A model generated the notes under the pieces. That model was not told the DNA's origin. It made no database searches and was given only the letters and a program-made list of their open reading frames with translations. Shown here piece by piece: positions 44,502 through 55,062 of a DNA stretch of 64,000 nucleotides. How positions within the stretch are numbered: the stretch's first letter is position 1; each line of letters begins with the position of its first letter. The DNA lies in the NCBI RefSeq assembly GCF_016801865.2, contig NC_068938.1:214703611-214767610 (forward strand), read 5' to 3'. This stretch comes from Culex pipiens pallens (Eukaryota > Arthropoda > Insecta > Diptera > Culicidae). The translations under genes and the position numbers were made by a program.

Positions 44502-47162
44502 TTATAAACTATATAAAGAGCGGATCAATGCAGCTGAAGACTGCAATGATTTTTGTCGAAATGCATCAATTATCTTATTGGACATAACATCCAAAGTGTC
44601 AACTTCGGCTAATTGATGAAGTTCACTGGTGCTGAACCAGGGAGGAAGTTTCAGAATCATTTTCAGAATTTTGTTCTGAATCCTCTGAAGTTTTTTCTTC
44701 CTGGTTAAGCAACAGCTTGTCCAGATCGGTACAGCATAAAGCATGGCAGGTCTGAAAATTTGTTTATAAATTAACAGTTTATTCTTGAGACAAAGTCTAG
44801 AATTCCTGTTTATAAGTGGATACAAACATTTAATATATTTGTTACATTTAACCTGGATACTTTCAATGTGATCCTTGTAAGTAAGGTTTTTGTCAAAAGC
44901 AAGTCCAAGATATTTCACTTGATCCTCCCACTTTAAATTTACCTCATTCATCTTTATAATGTGATGACTTTTTGGTTTAAGAAAATCAGCCCTTGGTTTG
45001 TGAGGGAAAATAATAAGTTGAGTTTTTGCAGCATTTGGAGTAATTTTCCATTCTTTCAAATAAGAATTGAAAATATCCAAGCTTTTTTGTAATCTTCTTG
45101 TGATGACACGAAGGCTTCTACCTTTGGCGGAGATGCTTGTATCATCAGCAAAAAGTGATTTCTGACATCCTGGGGGCAAATCAGGCAAGTCAGAAGTAAA
45201 AATATTGTATAAAATTGGACCCAAAATGCTTCCTTGAGGGACGCCGGCACGTACAGGTAGTTGATCAGATTTGCTATTCTGATAACATACCTGCAGAGTA
45301 CGATCCGTCAAATAATTTTGAATAATTTTCACAATATAAATCGGAAAATTAAACCTTTTTAATTTCGCAATCAAACCTTTATGCCAAACACTGTCAAATG
45401 CTTTTTCTATGTCTAGAAGAGCAGCGCCAGTAGAATAGCCCTCAGATTTGTTGCTTTGAATCAAATTTGAAACTCTCAACAACTGATGAGTAGTTGAATG
45501 CCCAAGGCGAAATCCAAACTGCTCATCAGCAAAAATTGAATTTTCATTAATGTGTGTCATCATTCTATTAAGAATTATTCTTTCGAATAATTTACTAATA
45601 GATGAAAGCAAACTAATGGGCCGATAGCTTGAGGCTTCAGCAGGATTTTTATCCGGTTTTAAAATCGGAATTACTTTGGCATTTTTCCAACTACTGGGAA
45701 AATATGCCAAATCAAAACATTTGTTGCAAATTTTGACCAAGCTACTTAAAGTTGCTTCAGGTAATTTTTTAATTAAAATGTAAAAAATGCCATCCTCACC
45801 AGGGGCTTTCATATTTTTAAACTTTTTGATAATAGATTTTATTTCAGTCAGATCCGTATTAAAAACATCATCTGATGAAAACTGTTGTTCAACAATATTC
45901 TGAAATTCTATTGAAATTTGATTTTCAATAGGACTCAGAACATTTAAGTTGAAATTATGAGCACTCTCAAACTGCTGAGCAAGTTTTTGAGCTTTCTCCC
46001 CATTAGTTAATAAAATATTATCACCATCTTTTAAAGAAGGGATTGGTTTCTGAGGTTTCTTAAGAACCTTTGAAAGTTTCCAAAAAGGTTTGGAATAAGG
46101 TTTAATTTGTTCGACATCTCTTGCGAACTTTTCATTTCGCAGGAGAGTGAATCTGTGGTCAATAACCTTTTGCAAATCTTTTTGAATTCGCTTCAGTGCA
46201 GGATCACGAGAACGTTGATACTGTCTTCGGCGAACATTTTTCAGACGAATCAAAAGCTGAAGATCGTCATCAATAATGGGAGAATCAAATTTGACTTGGA
46301 CTTTAGGAATAGCAATATTCCTAGCATCCAAAATTGCATTAGTTAAAGATTCCAAGGCTGAATCAATATCAGCTTTGGTTTCTAAAACAAAATCATGATT
46401 TAAATTGTTCTCAATATGATGCTGATACCTGTCCCAATTAGCTTTGTGGTAATTAAACACAGAACTATTGGGTCTGGTAACTGCTTCATGAGAAAGTGAA
46501 AAAGTTACTGGAAGGTGATCAGAATCAAAATCAGCATGAGTCACTAAAGGACCACAATACTGACTTTGATTTGTCAAAACCAAATCAATTGTTGATGGAT
46601 TTCTAACAGAAGAAAAGCAAGTTGGCCCATTCGGATATAAAACCGAATAAAGACCAGAAGTGCAATCTCTGAATAGAATTTTACCATTGGAATTTACTTT
46701 TGAATTATTCCAAGATTGGTGTTTGGCATTAAAATCACCGATGATCAAAAATCGAGATCTATGCCGAGTAAGTTTATTCAAATCCCCTTTGAAATAATTT
46801 TTATTTTCCCCAGTGCATTGGAAAGGCAAATATGCAGCTGCAATCATAATTTTCCCAAAAGAAGTTTCAAGTTCAATGCCCAAACTTTCAATAACTTTTA
46901 ACTTAAAGTCACGTAACGTACTATAAGTCATACTACGGTGGATAACTATTGCAACTCCACCGCCATTTCGATTCATTCTGTTATTGGTTATAACTTTATA
47001 ATCTGGATCACTTTTCAAATAAGTGCCAGTTTTTAAAAATGTTTCGGTTATAACAGCAACATGCACGTTATGAACTCGTAAAAAGTTGAAAAATTCATTT
47101 TCTTTCGCTTTCAAAGAGCGAGCATTAAAATTCATAATATTGATGGAATTACTTAGATCCAT
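44502..47162 (-). CDS. LINE ORF2: AP-endonuclease and reverse transcriptase
   Basis: 886 residues with no frameshift or stop. It would nick the target DNA and copy the element RNA at the nick. The N-terminal endonuclease/exonuclease/phosphatase domain (about residues 8-225) has its catalytic signposts: N13 in NARS, E40 in ITETFL, GDFNAKH at 142-148 and SDHLPV at 214-219. The reverse transcriptase (about 450-720) has KAPGEDGI (452-459), SYRPISLLS (512-520), DEQFGFRLGHST (547-558), LDIEKAFDSVW (583-593, Asp at 584 and 590), AGVPQGSILGP (639-649) and the catalytic FADDT (671-675). No RNase H. It starts at the ATG overlapping the ORF1 end by 14 nt, the usual arrangement in Juan/Jockey elements. 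Intact coding suggests recent insertion, but the missing 5' end makes autonomous expression unlikely. Confidence 0.95.
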   Translation of the reverse strand: MDLSNSINIMNFNARSLKAKENEFFNFLRVHNVHVAVITETFLKTGTYLKSDPDYKVITNNRMNRNGGGVAIVIHRSMTYSTLRDFKLKVIESLGIELETSFGKIMIAAAYLPFQCTGENKNYFKGDLNKLTRHRSRFLIIGDFNAKHQSWNNSKVNSNGKILFRDCTSGLYSVLYPNGPTCFSSVRNPSTIDLVLTNQSQYCGPLVTHADFDSDHLPVTFSLSHEAVTRPNSSVFNYHKANWDRYQHHIENNLNHDFVLETKADIDSALESLTNAILDARNIAIPKVQVKFDSPIIDDDLQLLIRLKNVRRRQYQRSRDPALKRIQKDLQKVIDHRFTLLRNEKFARDVEQIKPYSKPFWKLSKVLKKPQKPIPSLKDGDNILLTNGEKAQKLAQQFESAHNFNLNVLSPIENQISIEFQNIVEQQFSSDDVFNTDLTEIKSIIKKFKNMKAPGEDGIFYILIKKLPEATLSSLVKICNKCFDLAYFPSSWKNAKVIPILKPDKNPAEASSYRPISLLSSISKLFERIILNRMMTHINENSIFADEQFGFRLGHSTTHQLLRVSNLIQSNKSEGYSTGAALLDIEKAFDSVWHKGLIAKLKRFNFPIYIVKIIQNYLTDRTLQVCYQNSKSDQLPVRAGVPQGSILGPILYNIFTSDLPDLPPGCQKSLFADDTSISAKGRSLRVITRRLQKSLDIFNSYLKEWKITPNAAKTQLIIFPHKPRADFLKPKSHHIIKMNEVNLKWEDQVKYLGLAFDKNLTYKDHIESIQVKCNKYIKCLYPLINRNSRLCLKNKLLIYKQIFRPAMLYAVPIWTSCCLTRKKKLQRIQNKILKMILKLPPWFSTSELHQLAEVDTLDVMSNKIIDAFRQKSLQSSAALIRSLYSL

Positions 47163-47352
47163 GATTAAACTTCAGGGTAAGAACAACATCATTCGCAAAT
47201 TTTAATCCAATCTGGATAGCTTCCATCATGGATGTAGCATTACTCATTGTTTGAATCAAACCAAACAGTGAGTTTTGCAAAAAAGACATTTGCACTGCTG
47301 GTGGTGTTGGTGGCCAGCCTTTGCCTTCACTCCTCACTCGTATTTTCGTCAT
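47149..47352 (-). pseudogene. C-terminal remnant of LINE ORF1 (Gag-like)
   Basis: 67 codons, ending FNHGSK followed by TAA, overlapping the ORF2 start by 14 nt in another frame. Contains a Trp-Pro-Pro-rich start and a helical tail. The zinc-knuckle part of Jockey-clade ORF1 proteins is absent because the element is truncated upstream. The first ATG at 47352 is probably an internal methionine, not the original start. Confidence 0.7.
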
Positions 47353-47378
47353 CCTTCGACGAGAATAGGTAAAACGTC

Positions 47379-48473
47379 AAGTGAGTAGCTTAAGCACGTG
47401 CAAGTGCTATTAAATCGTTAGCGCAAGTAAACTGCTGTTAAAACGATTTCATGAACAAGAGAAACATGATAATTTTCGAAATTTAAATTTTAGCAGTAGG
47501 ACATAAAGGTCAAACAAGGCTACAACGAATTATCTGATGACGTAAAAATATCATTTTATGATTACTACCCTGCGCAGGAAACATTCCACCACCAGAATAT
47601 ATCTCAAACGATGATTCAGGCCTCTTTCTTGGAGGTTAATTTATTCCGGAAAAGCTGTCCCACGCAAAACTCGTTCAATTACAATTAGTCGCGTCATTTG
47701 AAGCCAAAACCCGAGGGGGGGGGGGGGGGGGTGGCGACTATCATAACCGTTATCGTAAAAAGTTGGCCCCCCCTCGGTCGAAATCTGACCTCCGAATCAG
47801 TTTTGTCGGGGGGAGCGCGCGCGCATTGTACATTCTTGTCTAAAGTTAATGATAAATTTTATTGCGCATTTTATGATTTGGGGGTGGGTGGGGGTGGCAA
47901 ACTTTCGCGACGATGGCCAATACGACAGACGTCGATTAGCTTGGAATGTGAGGGAGAGAGAGTCAGGTTAAGACATTATTATGCTAAACTGAAACGAGAA
48001 TTTAATGGCCGCCGAATGGTGTTTTGATTCGGTGGTTGGAAGAAAGGAGGGGAGTTGGGGTGAAACCATAACCGTCAGCAGGGAGGCTGGTAATTAACAC
48101 TGTGCATAATTAATTCGACATAACGATGTGTAGGAGACTAGACGAAATGTTGAGCGAAAGTTGTTGCTGCTGCCTGCTGTTTGCTAAACAACGCGTAGAT
48201 AATTATAATTTGAAATGGCATTGTTAAGGATTAAGCGTTGCTATTCGACAAGATGTTGTCTGAACTTGTTCGAGATTATCTGACATGTTTTTTTGAACTC
48301 CCGGATGAGAGATAATGGTTAAAGATCCTGCAACACTGTTCATTTAAATGAATTCTAAGTGAAATGTATTGATATTTCAAACGAGGAATGTTCTAAATTC
48401 AACCTTCTTAAAAAAAACTCAAAACTCAAGCTTATTTCAATCTCCGAAAAATGACAACAAAAGCCTGAACACC
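47379..48473. other. Intergenic sequence up to the assembly gap
   Basis: Contains a run of 17 G (47715-47731) and other G-rich tracts to about 48060. A 109-codon frame (47698-48027) crosses the G run (poly-Gly) and is not a gene. No other feature. Confidence 0.45.
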
Positions 48474-48573
48474 NNNNNNNNNNNNNNNNNNNNNNNNNNN
48501 NNNNNNNNNNNNNNNNNNNNNNNNNNNNNNNNNNNNNNNNNNNNNNNNNNNNNNNNNNNNNNNNNNNNNNNNN
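48474..48573. other. Assembly gap of 100 N
   Basis: Exactly 100 undetermined bases, the conventional length for a gap of unknown size. Continuity and distance between the two sides cannot be assumed. Confidence 0.99.
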
Positions 48574-51254
48574 GGAATTTGAGTTAAATTAACTCTCGAA
48601 CAATTTTAAATTAGTATTTTTCAGGCAGAGTTTTTTTTTAGTTCTTGTTAATTCGAAAACTTAATTCTCCATCATCCAGGTGTCAACTTTGACCCAAATT
48701 CCTTATTGATTGAACGATGAAATTGTATCTCTTCTGTGAATGGTATCATCCAAAAGTTCTATGAAAACCCGTCACAAACAGTATCATCCAACTCGAACCA
48801 AATTCGGCTCCATATGTTGTCGGGAATTTTTCCTCCTTTCGTCCCAAAATCCAACTAAAGTTTCGTCCAAGTTTAGATCAAAACTGTCGAAAACAATCAA
48901 ACAACTCGAGCTGCTCTGACATTCAAGAGTGTGGCAAACCGTCAAACAAAAGCTGAAAGCCCATTTCACACATTCACAAACTGTGCTGCTTTTTCCACTT
49001 TTTTTATCCAGCCACTCTAAAACAAGATAACAGCAGAAAAAAGTATGTTGGATGGTACATTGTTCTGTGAAACCGCTTGATTTTTGGAAAATAGAGAGGA
49101 GGAAAAAAATTGTTACCGATACCGAACAAGTCGTTTTGCATGACTGAACTCCCGCACCACTCCCACTTTTGTGACTCTGAAAATCTAATTCCTTTCGACA
49201 GATACAAGAGGAAAATTCGAAAAGCTCACATATCACACCCACCCAAACACAAGCTTAGCCAAACGGAGCAGAAAAATACGTGAATTCGAAAGCGAAAGAG
49301 AGAGGGTGCACCTTGTCGAGGTGTGTTACATTTTGCACACATGATTGATGGTGAAAATTCGATTGGACTCGCCGGAAGTGCCGTTCTCTGACACGAATTC
49401 ATTGAGGTGGGAAAGTGGGTTGTAGGGAAAAAAGCTGTTTTGTTTTTTTTTTTGGAAGGAACGTCAGTAATAATTTTCATATGATCTCTGCTTGGAAGGC
49501 ACGTCGAAGAATAAAAAGCAATTTAATTTTTTATGTCAAACCCACCGTGAAAAAATCAGTTTCGTTTTGAAAATTTTCCAGTTTTGATCGGGGATCAGAT
49601 CAGGATTTATGCAGCGTTTTGCGTTCGGGAAAATTTCCGTTATGACTGCGGTGCCATTTTTCCCGACACTCTGAGTGACTTTGAAGCAGATTGGGGTGAT
49701 TTTATCCCGAGCTGCCGCTCCGTGGTGGCCATGTCAAAGCTCTCTCGGTTGCTTCTAGTTCTGGTGAAAAATGATATTTTTTCGAGCGAGATGATTTAAG
49801 TTTCGATGAATATTTCATCATCCGGCAAAATGCATGCATCTTGGGTTGGGTTGGGAAAAAAACGGGGAAGGTGAGAGGCGGTGAAACGAAATGGATTTTC
49901 GCACTTGCAAAAACTATCGACGTGCGAACATTTTGCCGCCTTAGCTCAGCTTTGGGAGTGCATTTTTGGCACCGGAAAACTATAGTTTCGAGGAATTTTC
50001 ATATTTTTTCTTTGACACTATTTGATAGAATGGGAAAAGCTGACAAGTCACGTCTTTAAATGTGAAATAAGCTTGTTAATAAAACTTTTTCTTGTAAAGT
50101 TTGTTTCTTAATTGAAGGAAGAAAACGCAAATTCTTAAATATAAATTAAAGATGAATTAAAAATAAAAAAAAAGTATTTTAAGAAAAAGATTTTATCTAT
50201 ATTCTTGCTATTTTCTGAGCCAGTTGAAAAATAAACTTGGAACGTCAATAATTTTGGCAAGATTTAAAGCCGGTCAGATTTGACAGAAAAAAAAAATATT
50301 CCAAAATAAACCAAAAGATTATTCTGCTAGTTTCAGCAGATTTTTTCGCTGAAAAATCGCTTCAGCTGATTTTCGTTTTCCATAGAACTTTTAGAAGATT
50401 TTTCGCTGATTCCAGCAGAAAGTTCCACTGTGGCGCTTTTGCTAACTTAGCAGTAAGTTTGGCGTTATCCTTGAAAAAATGCATTTTTTTAATGTAATTT
50501 ATGTAAGTTATCATTACTGAATGCTTTGGCATACTCAATCTCTTTGAACAATCTCTTAGGTTGGATATATTTACAAATCAAAATATTGTTTAAACATAAC
50601 GATTCAAAACAAGAATTTTGTTTATTTTCGCGCAGGAATCAATAACTTTTCAATTGTCTATTTTTATGTAAACGATACAAAAAATGAAGAAAATGGTTGG
50701 CAACTTGAAATTTTGTAAATCTAGGATAATCTAGTCCTTCCGCGTTAGAAATATAATTGAAATAATACTTATTAAAAAATTAAAAAAAGTCAAACAAAAT
50801 CTATTTAACTTAAATATTACAAACTTTGACCTATTTTGCTTAGAACAAACACGAAGCAAGTTAAAAAAATCCACAAACAAGCGAAAAAAAAATAAATTAA
50901 TTAAAGTACATATTAAAAAGCAGGGATGTCAACTATTGCAAATCATGTTTGCCCCCTAAAACAATCAATATTGAGCAAAATATTATAATTTTGGATGGTT
51001 ATTATTGGCTTGCATCTATTTTAATGTTATTTCTTGACCAGTCAAGGTAAAAGTCAATATTTTAAGATTTTTTGGTAGAAGAGGAAAAAAAATATTATTA
51101 TTTTAAAAAATACCAAAAAGCCAAGCAAATTTAAAAATTTAAAAACTAGTCCAACATTTCAAAATGTCATAGTTCTAAAAAACCACAACTTTTTTTTTAT
51201 AGAAAAAAGCGGAATGTTAAGTTAGAACCAATAATTTCTGTGATCGAATTATTT
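48574..51254. other. Intergenic sequence
   Basis: A 152-codon minus-strand frame (48784-49242) and smaller ones to 50059 show no family signature. 50310-50450 repeats TCAGCAGATTTTTTCGCTG-like words several times in both orientations, possibly a small degenerate inverted repeat. The remainder is AT-rich without features. Confidence 0.4.
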
Positions 51255-51259
51255 GCAGT

Positions 51260-51782
51260 TTTTCGATTTTTAAAAATCGTGCCATGAGTGACCATATCTA
51301 AAAATATTTTTTTAAAGTTCAGAAAATTTGCTGTACAATTGTCTAAGAGACATCGAAAATTGGACCTCGGGTTGCTGAGATACAGCCGCTTTGAGAAAAA
51401 GAAACACGAAAATTAAAGTTTTTTTTTTTTTTTTTTTTTTGGAATATTGCACCCATTTAAAATGCTAGTCTTGATTTAAAAAATTTCAAAATATATTTTT
51501 CGAAAGATCGAAAAATTTCACGAATGTTTCATGTTTTAACATTGAAGATCGGACTATTACTTGCTGAGATATCGACATTAGAAAATTGTGGGTTGTTTTG
51601 GTGAGACTTAGAAAACTCCAATTTTCGTGTTTCTTTTTCTCAGAGCGGCTGTATCTCAGCAACCCGATGTCCAATCTTCAATGTCTTTTAGATAATTTTA
51701 TAGCAAATTTTCTGAACTTTAAAAAAAATTTTTTTAGATATGGTCACTCATGGTCACTATTTTTAAAAACGAAAAACTGCAA
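51260..51782. mobile_element. Foldback element, arms about 160 bp
   Basis: Left arm 51260-51420 (GTGCCATGAGTGACCATATC, CAGAAAATTTGCTG, GGGTTGCTGAGATACAGCCG) is repeated inverted at 51605-51782 (CGGCTGTATCTCAGCAACCC, GATATGGTCACTCATGG). The arms agree closely. The centre of about 185 bp includes a run of 22 T. No coding capacity. Confidence 0.85.
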
Positions 51783-52690
51783 ATATTTCGCTAAAATCAA
51801 ACTTTCGGTGGCTAAAAAATCTGTAGAGTAGTTGTCGATTGCAAATTCAATTTTTCATTAAAAAATAACGTCAAATTTGTTTTTGCATGAAATTCCGATA
51901 ATTTCCAAAAATCACTATTTTTTTCAAAAATTCATAGCTCGGCGGCAGATTTTTTGACCATGTTTCTCTATGGCTCAAAAGTTGAGGATTTTTGTCCCCA
52001 AAAAAATATCAGAAAATCTCGAAAATAAAAAATACGTATTTGGGAAATTGAGTCTTAGTGAAAAAAAAAAATGATAAAAGAATCTGCAAATTTTTTTCCG
52101 TATATCTATTTTTTCTCAATTGTCCTCAACAATATCTATTACTTTGCCGAAGATACCAAATTGATCAAAAAATTCACTCAAAAGTTACAGCTGTTTGAAT
52201 ATTTACATACCATTTTTGTATGGACAGCAGCCAAAATTGTATGGAGACTTGTATGGGTGAACCAATGACACAAAATAGCTTATTTGGTCATAGGGAAGGC
52301 CCCCACAAAGTTTGAGCCAAATCAAAAATACAAATAAAATCCATTTCCGGTTTTGGTAGAGAAAATTTTACAAAATCAGCTCATTGAAGATATTTTTTGC
52401 ATAGTCAATTTTCCTTTATTTTGAATTGCAAAAAAATGAACATATTAAAAAAAAATCACCGACACATGCGTCAAGTGTCTATTGCAAATTCGATTGTGCA
52501 TTTAAACATAATTTAAAAAAAATCAGAGTTTTTCCAAAAAAATATTTTTTTTACGTTTATTTTTCTGTGCGAGTGCCAAGATGCAAAGGCAAAAGGTGGC
52601 TTTTTTAGTTCCCTTGAACACATAAAAAATAAAAAATAAAAAAAAGACCTATCAGTGAATTTAAGAGCGAGTTTTTCACCAATGTGTAAC
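51783..52690. other. AT-rich DNA with a FAEDT-core fragment
   Basis: 52070-52340 carries ACTTTGCCGAAGATACCAAA (52141-52160), TTGTATGGACAGCAGCC and CCCCCACAAAGTTTGAGCC. The last matches the inverted GACACAAACTTTGTGGGGGC at 63.5 kb. The 65-codon frame over the core is not a gene. Confidence 0.5.
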
Positions 52691-55062
52691 AGGTCGTATC
52701 GAGGTGCTCCGATTTGGATGAAACTTTCAGCGTTTGTTTGTCTATACATGAGATGAACTCATGCCAAATATGAGCCCTCTACGACAAAGGGATGTGGGGT
52801 AAAACGGGCTTTGAAGTTTGAGGTCCAAAAAACCTAAAAAATCTTAAAATTGCTCGCATTTCCGTAAAACTTCATCAATTCCAACTCTCTTAGATGCATT
52901 CGAAAGGTCTTTCGAAGCCCTTCAAAATGTGCTATAGACATCCAGGATTGGTTTAACTTTTTCTCTTAGCTTTTTCAAATTACTGTCAAACATGGATTTT
53001 TTTAAAACCTTAATATCTTTTTGCAACAGCCTCCAACACCCATACTCCCGTAGGTCAAAAGATAGGTAATTACATGGACTATAAGCCTACGGAAATAACT
53101 TTTTGGCCAATCGCAGTTTTTCTCATAGTTTTTCGATTTTTCTAGAACAAACATTTTACAACGTTAGTTTTTGCCCTGTAGGCCGTCATTGCGGCACTTT
53201 TTGGTCTCAATTTTGTCATATTCGGAATCCTCGGACAATTTCACGTAAGTTAGTAGTATTGGAGTTGTAAATTTGATTTAAAAAATAATTAAATAAAGCA
53301 TTTTTGGGATGTGGGGTAAAACGGGCTTTGAAGTTTGAGGTCCAAAAAGCCTAAAAAATCTTAAAATTGCTCGCATTTCCGTAAAACTTCATCAATTCCA
53401 ACTCTCTTAGATGCATTCGAAAGGTCTTTCGAAGCCCTTCAAAATGTGCTATAGACATCCAGGATTGGTTTAACTTTTTCTCTTAGCTTTTTCAAATTAC
53501 TGTCAAACATGGATTTTTTTAAAACCTTAATATCTTTTTGCAACAGCCTCCAACACCCATACTCCCGTAGGTCAAAAGATAGGTAATTTCATGGACTATA
53601 AGCCTACGGAAATAACTTTTTGGCCAATCGCAGTTTTTCTCATAGTTTTTCGATTTTTCTAGAACAAACATTTTACAACGTTAGTTTTTGCCCTGTAGGC
53701 CGTCATTGCGGCACTTTTTGGTCTCAATTTTGTCATATTCGGAATCCTCGGACAATTTCACGTAAGTTAGTAGTATTGGAGTTGTAAATTTGATTTAAAA
53801 AATAATTAAATAAAGCATTTTTGGGATGTGGGGTAAAACGGGCTTTGAAGTTTGAGGTCCAAAAAGCCTAAAAAATCTTAAAATTGCTCGCATTTCCGTA
53901 AAACTTCATCAATTCCAACTCTCTTAGATGCATTCGAAAGGTCTTTCGAAGCCCTTCAAAATGTGCTATAGACATCCAGGATTGGTTTAACTTTTTCTCT
54001 TAGCTTTTTCAAATTACTGTCAAACATGGATTTTTTTAAAACCTTAATATCTTTTTGCAACAGCCTCCAACACCCATACTCCCGTAGGTCAAAAGATAGG
54101 TAATTACATGGACTATAAGCCTACGGTGTTAACTTTTTGGCCAATCGCAGTTTTTCTCATAGTTTTTCGATTTTTCTAGAACAAACATTTTACAACGTTA
54201 GTTTTTGCCCTGTAGGCCGTCATTGCGGCACTTTTTGGTCTCAATTTTGTCATATTCGGAATCCTCGGACAATTTCACGTAAGTTAGTAGTATTGGAGTT
54301 GTAAATTTGATTTAAAAAATAATTAAATAAAGCATTTTTGAAAAAAGAAATAGATCTTATTTATCCTGTGAGCAATACGTCAAATGCTGTATCAAGTAGG
54401 CGAAAACCTGTTTTACCCCTAATCCAACAAATTGTTAAACAATATTTTAATTCATTCTAAATGGCAATTTTTCCAATCAAATTTACAACTCCAATACTTC
54501 TAACTTACGTGAAATTGTCCGAGGATTCCGAATATGACAAAATTGAGACCAAAAAGTGCCGCAATGACGGCCTACAGGGCAAAAACTAACGTTGTAAAAT
54601 GTTTGTTCTAGAAAAATCGAAAAACTATGAGAAAAACTGCGATTGGCCAAAAAGTTAACACCGTAGGCTTATAGTCCATGTAATTACCTATCTTTTGACC
54701 TACGGGAGTATGGGTGTTGGAGGCTGTTGCAAAAAGATATTAAGGTTTTAAAAAAATCCATTTTTGACAGTAATTTGCAAAAGCTAAGAGAAAAAGTTAA
54801 ACCAATCCTGGATGTCTATAGCACATTTTGAAGGGCTTCAAAAGACCTTTCGAATGCATCTAAGAGAGTTGGAATTGATGAAGTTTTACGGAAATGCGAG
54901 CAATTTTAAGATTTTTTAGGTTTTTTGGACCTTAAACTTCAAAGCCCGTTTTACCCCACTTCCCTTTGTCGTAGAGGGCTCATATCTGGCATGAGTTCAT
55001 CTCATGTATAGACAAACAAACGCTGAAAGTTTCATCCAAATCGGAGCACCTCGATACGATCT
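52691..55062. mobile_element. Foldback element with a tandemly amplified left arm
   Basis: Outer ends AGGTCGTATCGAGGTGCTCC and, inverted, AGATCGTATCGAGGTGCTCC. The outer arms (about 100 bp, with GTATAGACAAACAAACGCTG) are followed on the left by three 517-bp units and on the right by one inverted unit (about 54478-54966). The central spacer 54340-54477 is single-copy. No coding capacity. Total 2372 bp. Confidence 0.93.
52789..54339 (+). repeat. Three tandem 517-bp units
   Basis: GGGATGTGGGGTAAAACGGG begins each unit at 52789, 53306 and 53823, exact steps of 517 bp. Units differ at very few sites: AAAAAACC versus AAAAAGCC after the first 40 bp, GTAATTACATGG versus GTAATTTCATGG, and CCTACGGAAATAAC (units 1, 2) versus CCTACGGTGTTAAC (unit 3). 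The inverted arm has the unit-1 form at the first site and the unit-3 form at the last. Confidence 0.97.

Larger units (their letters stand above)
44400..47378 (-). mobile_element. LINE of the Jockey clade (Juan-like), 5'-truncated
   Basis: Minus-strand non-LTR retrotransposon with complete ORF2 and only the last 67 codons of ORF1. An in-frame stop lies 27 nt upstream of the ORF1 remnant's first ATG, so the 5' end was lost around 47360-47380. The 3' UTR after the ORF2 stop is about 100 nt and includes AATAAATGAAAG (plus-strand about 44400-44415). No clear poly(A) or target duplication is visible, so both ends are approximate. The similarity to mosquito Juan elements is my recognition of the protein, not an alignment. 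Confidence 0.88.

Noticed and set aside
47698..48027. 109-codon frame with a glycine run
   Set aside because: The run is a translated 17-G tract that is prone to length change; no family signature.
52071..52268. YYFAEDTKL in a translated frame resembles the reverse transcriptase YADDT motif
   Set aside because: No other reverse transcriptase motif is nearby. The same DNA core appears in several unrelated contexts and both orientations, so it is a DNA repeat and not a protein remnant.
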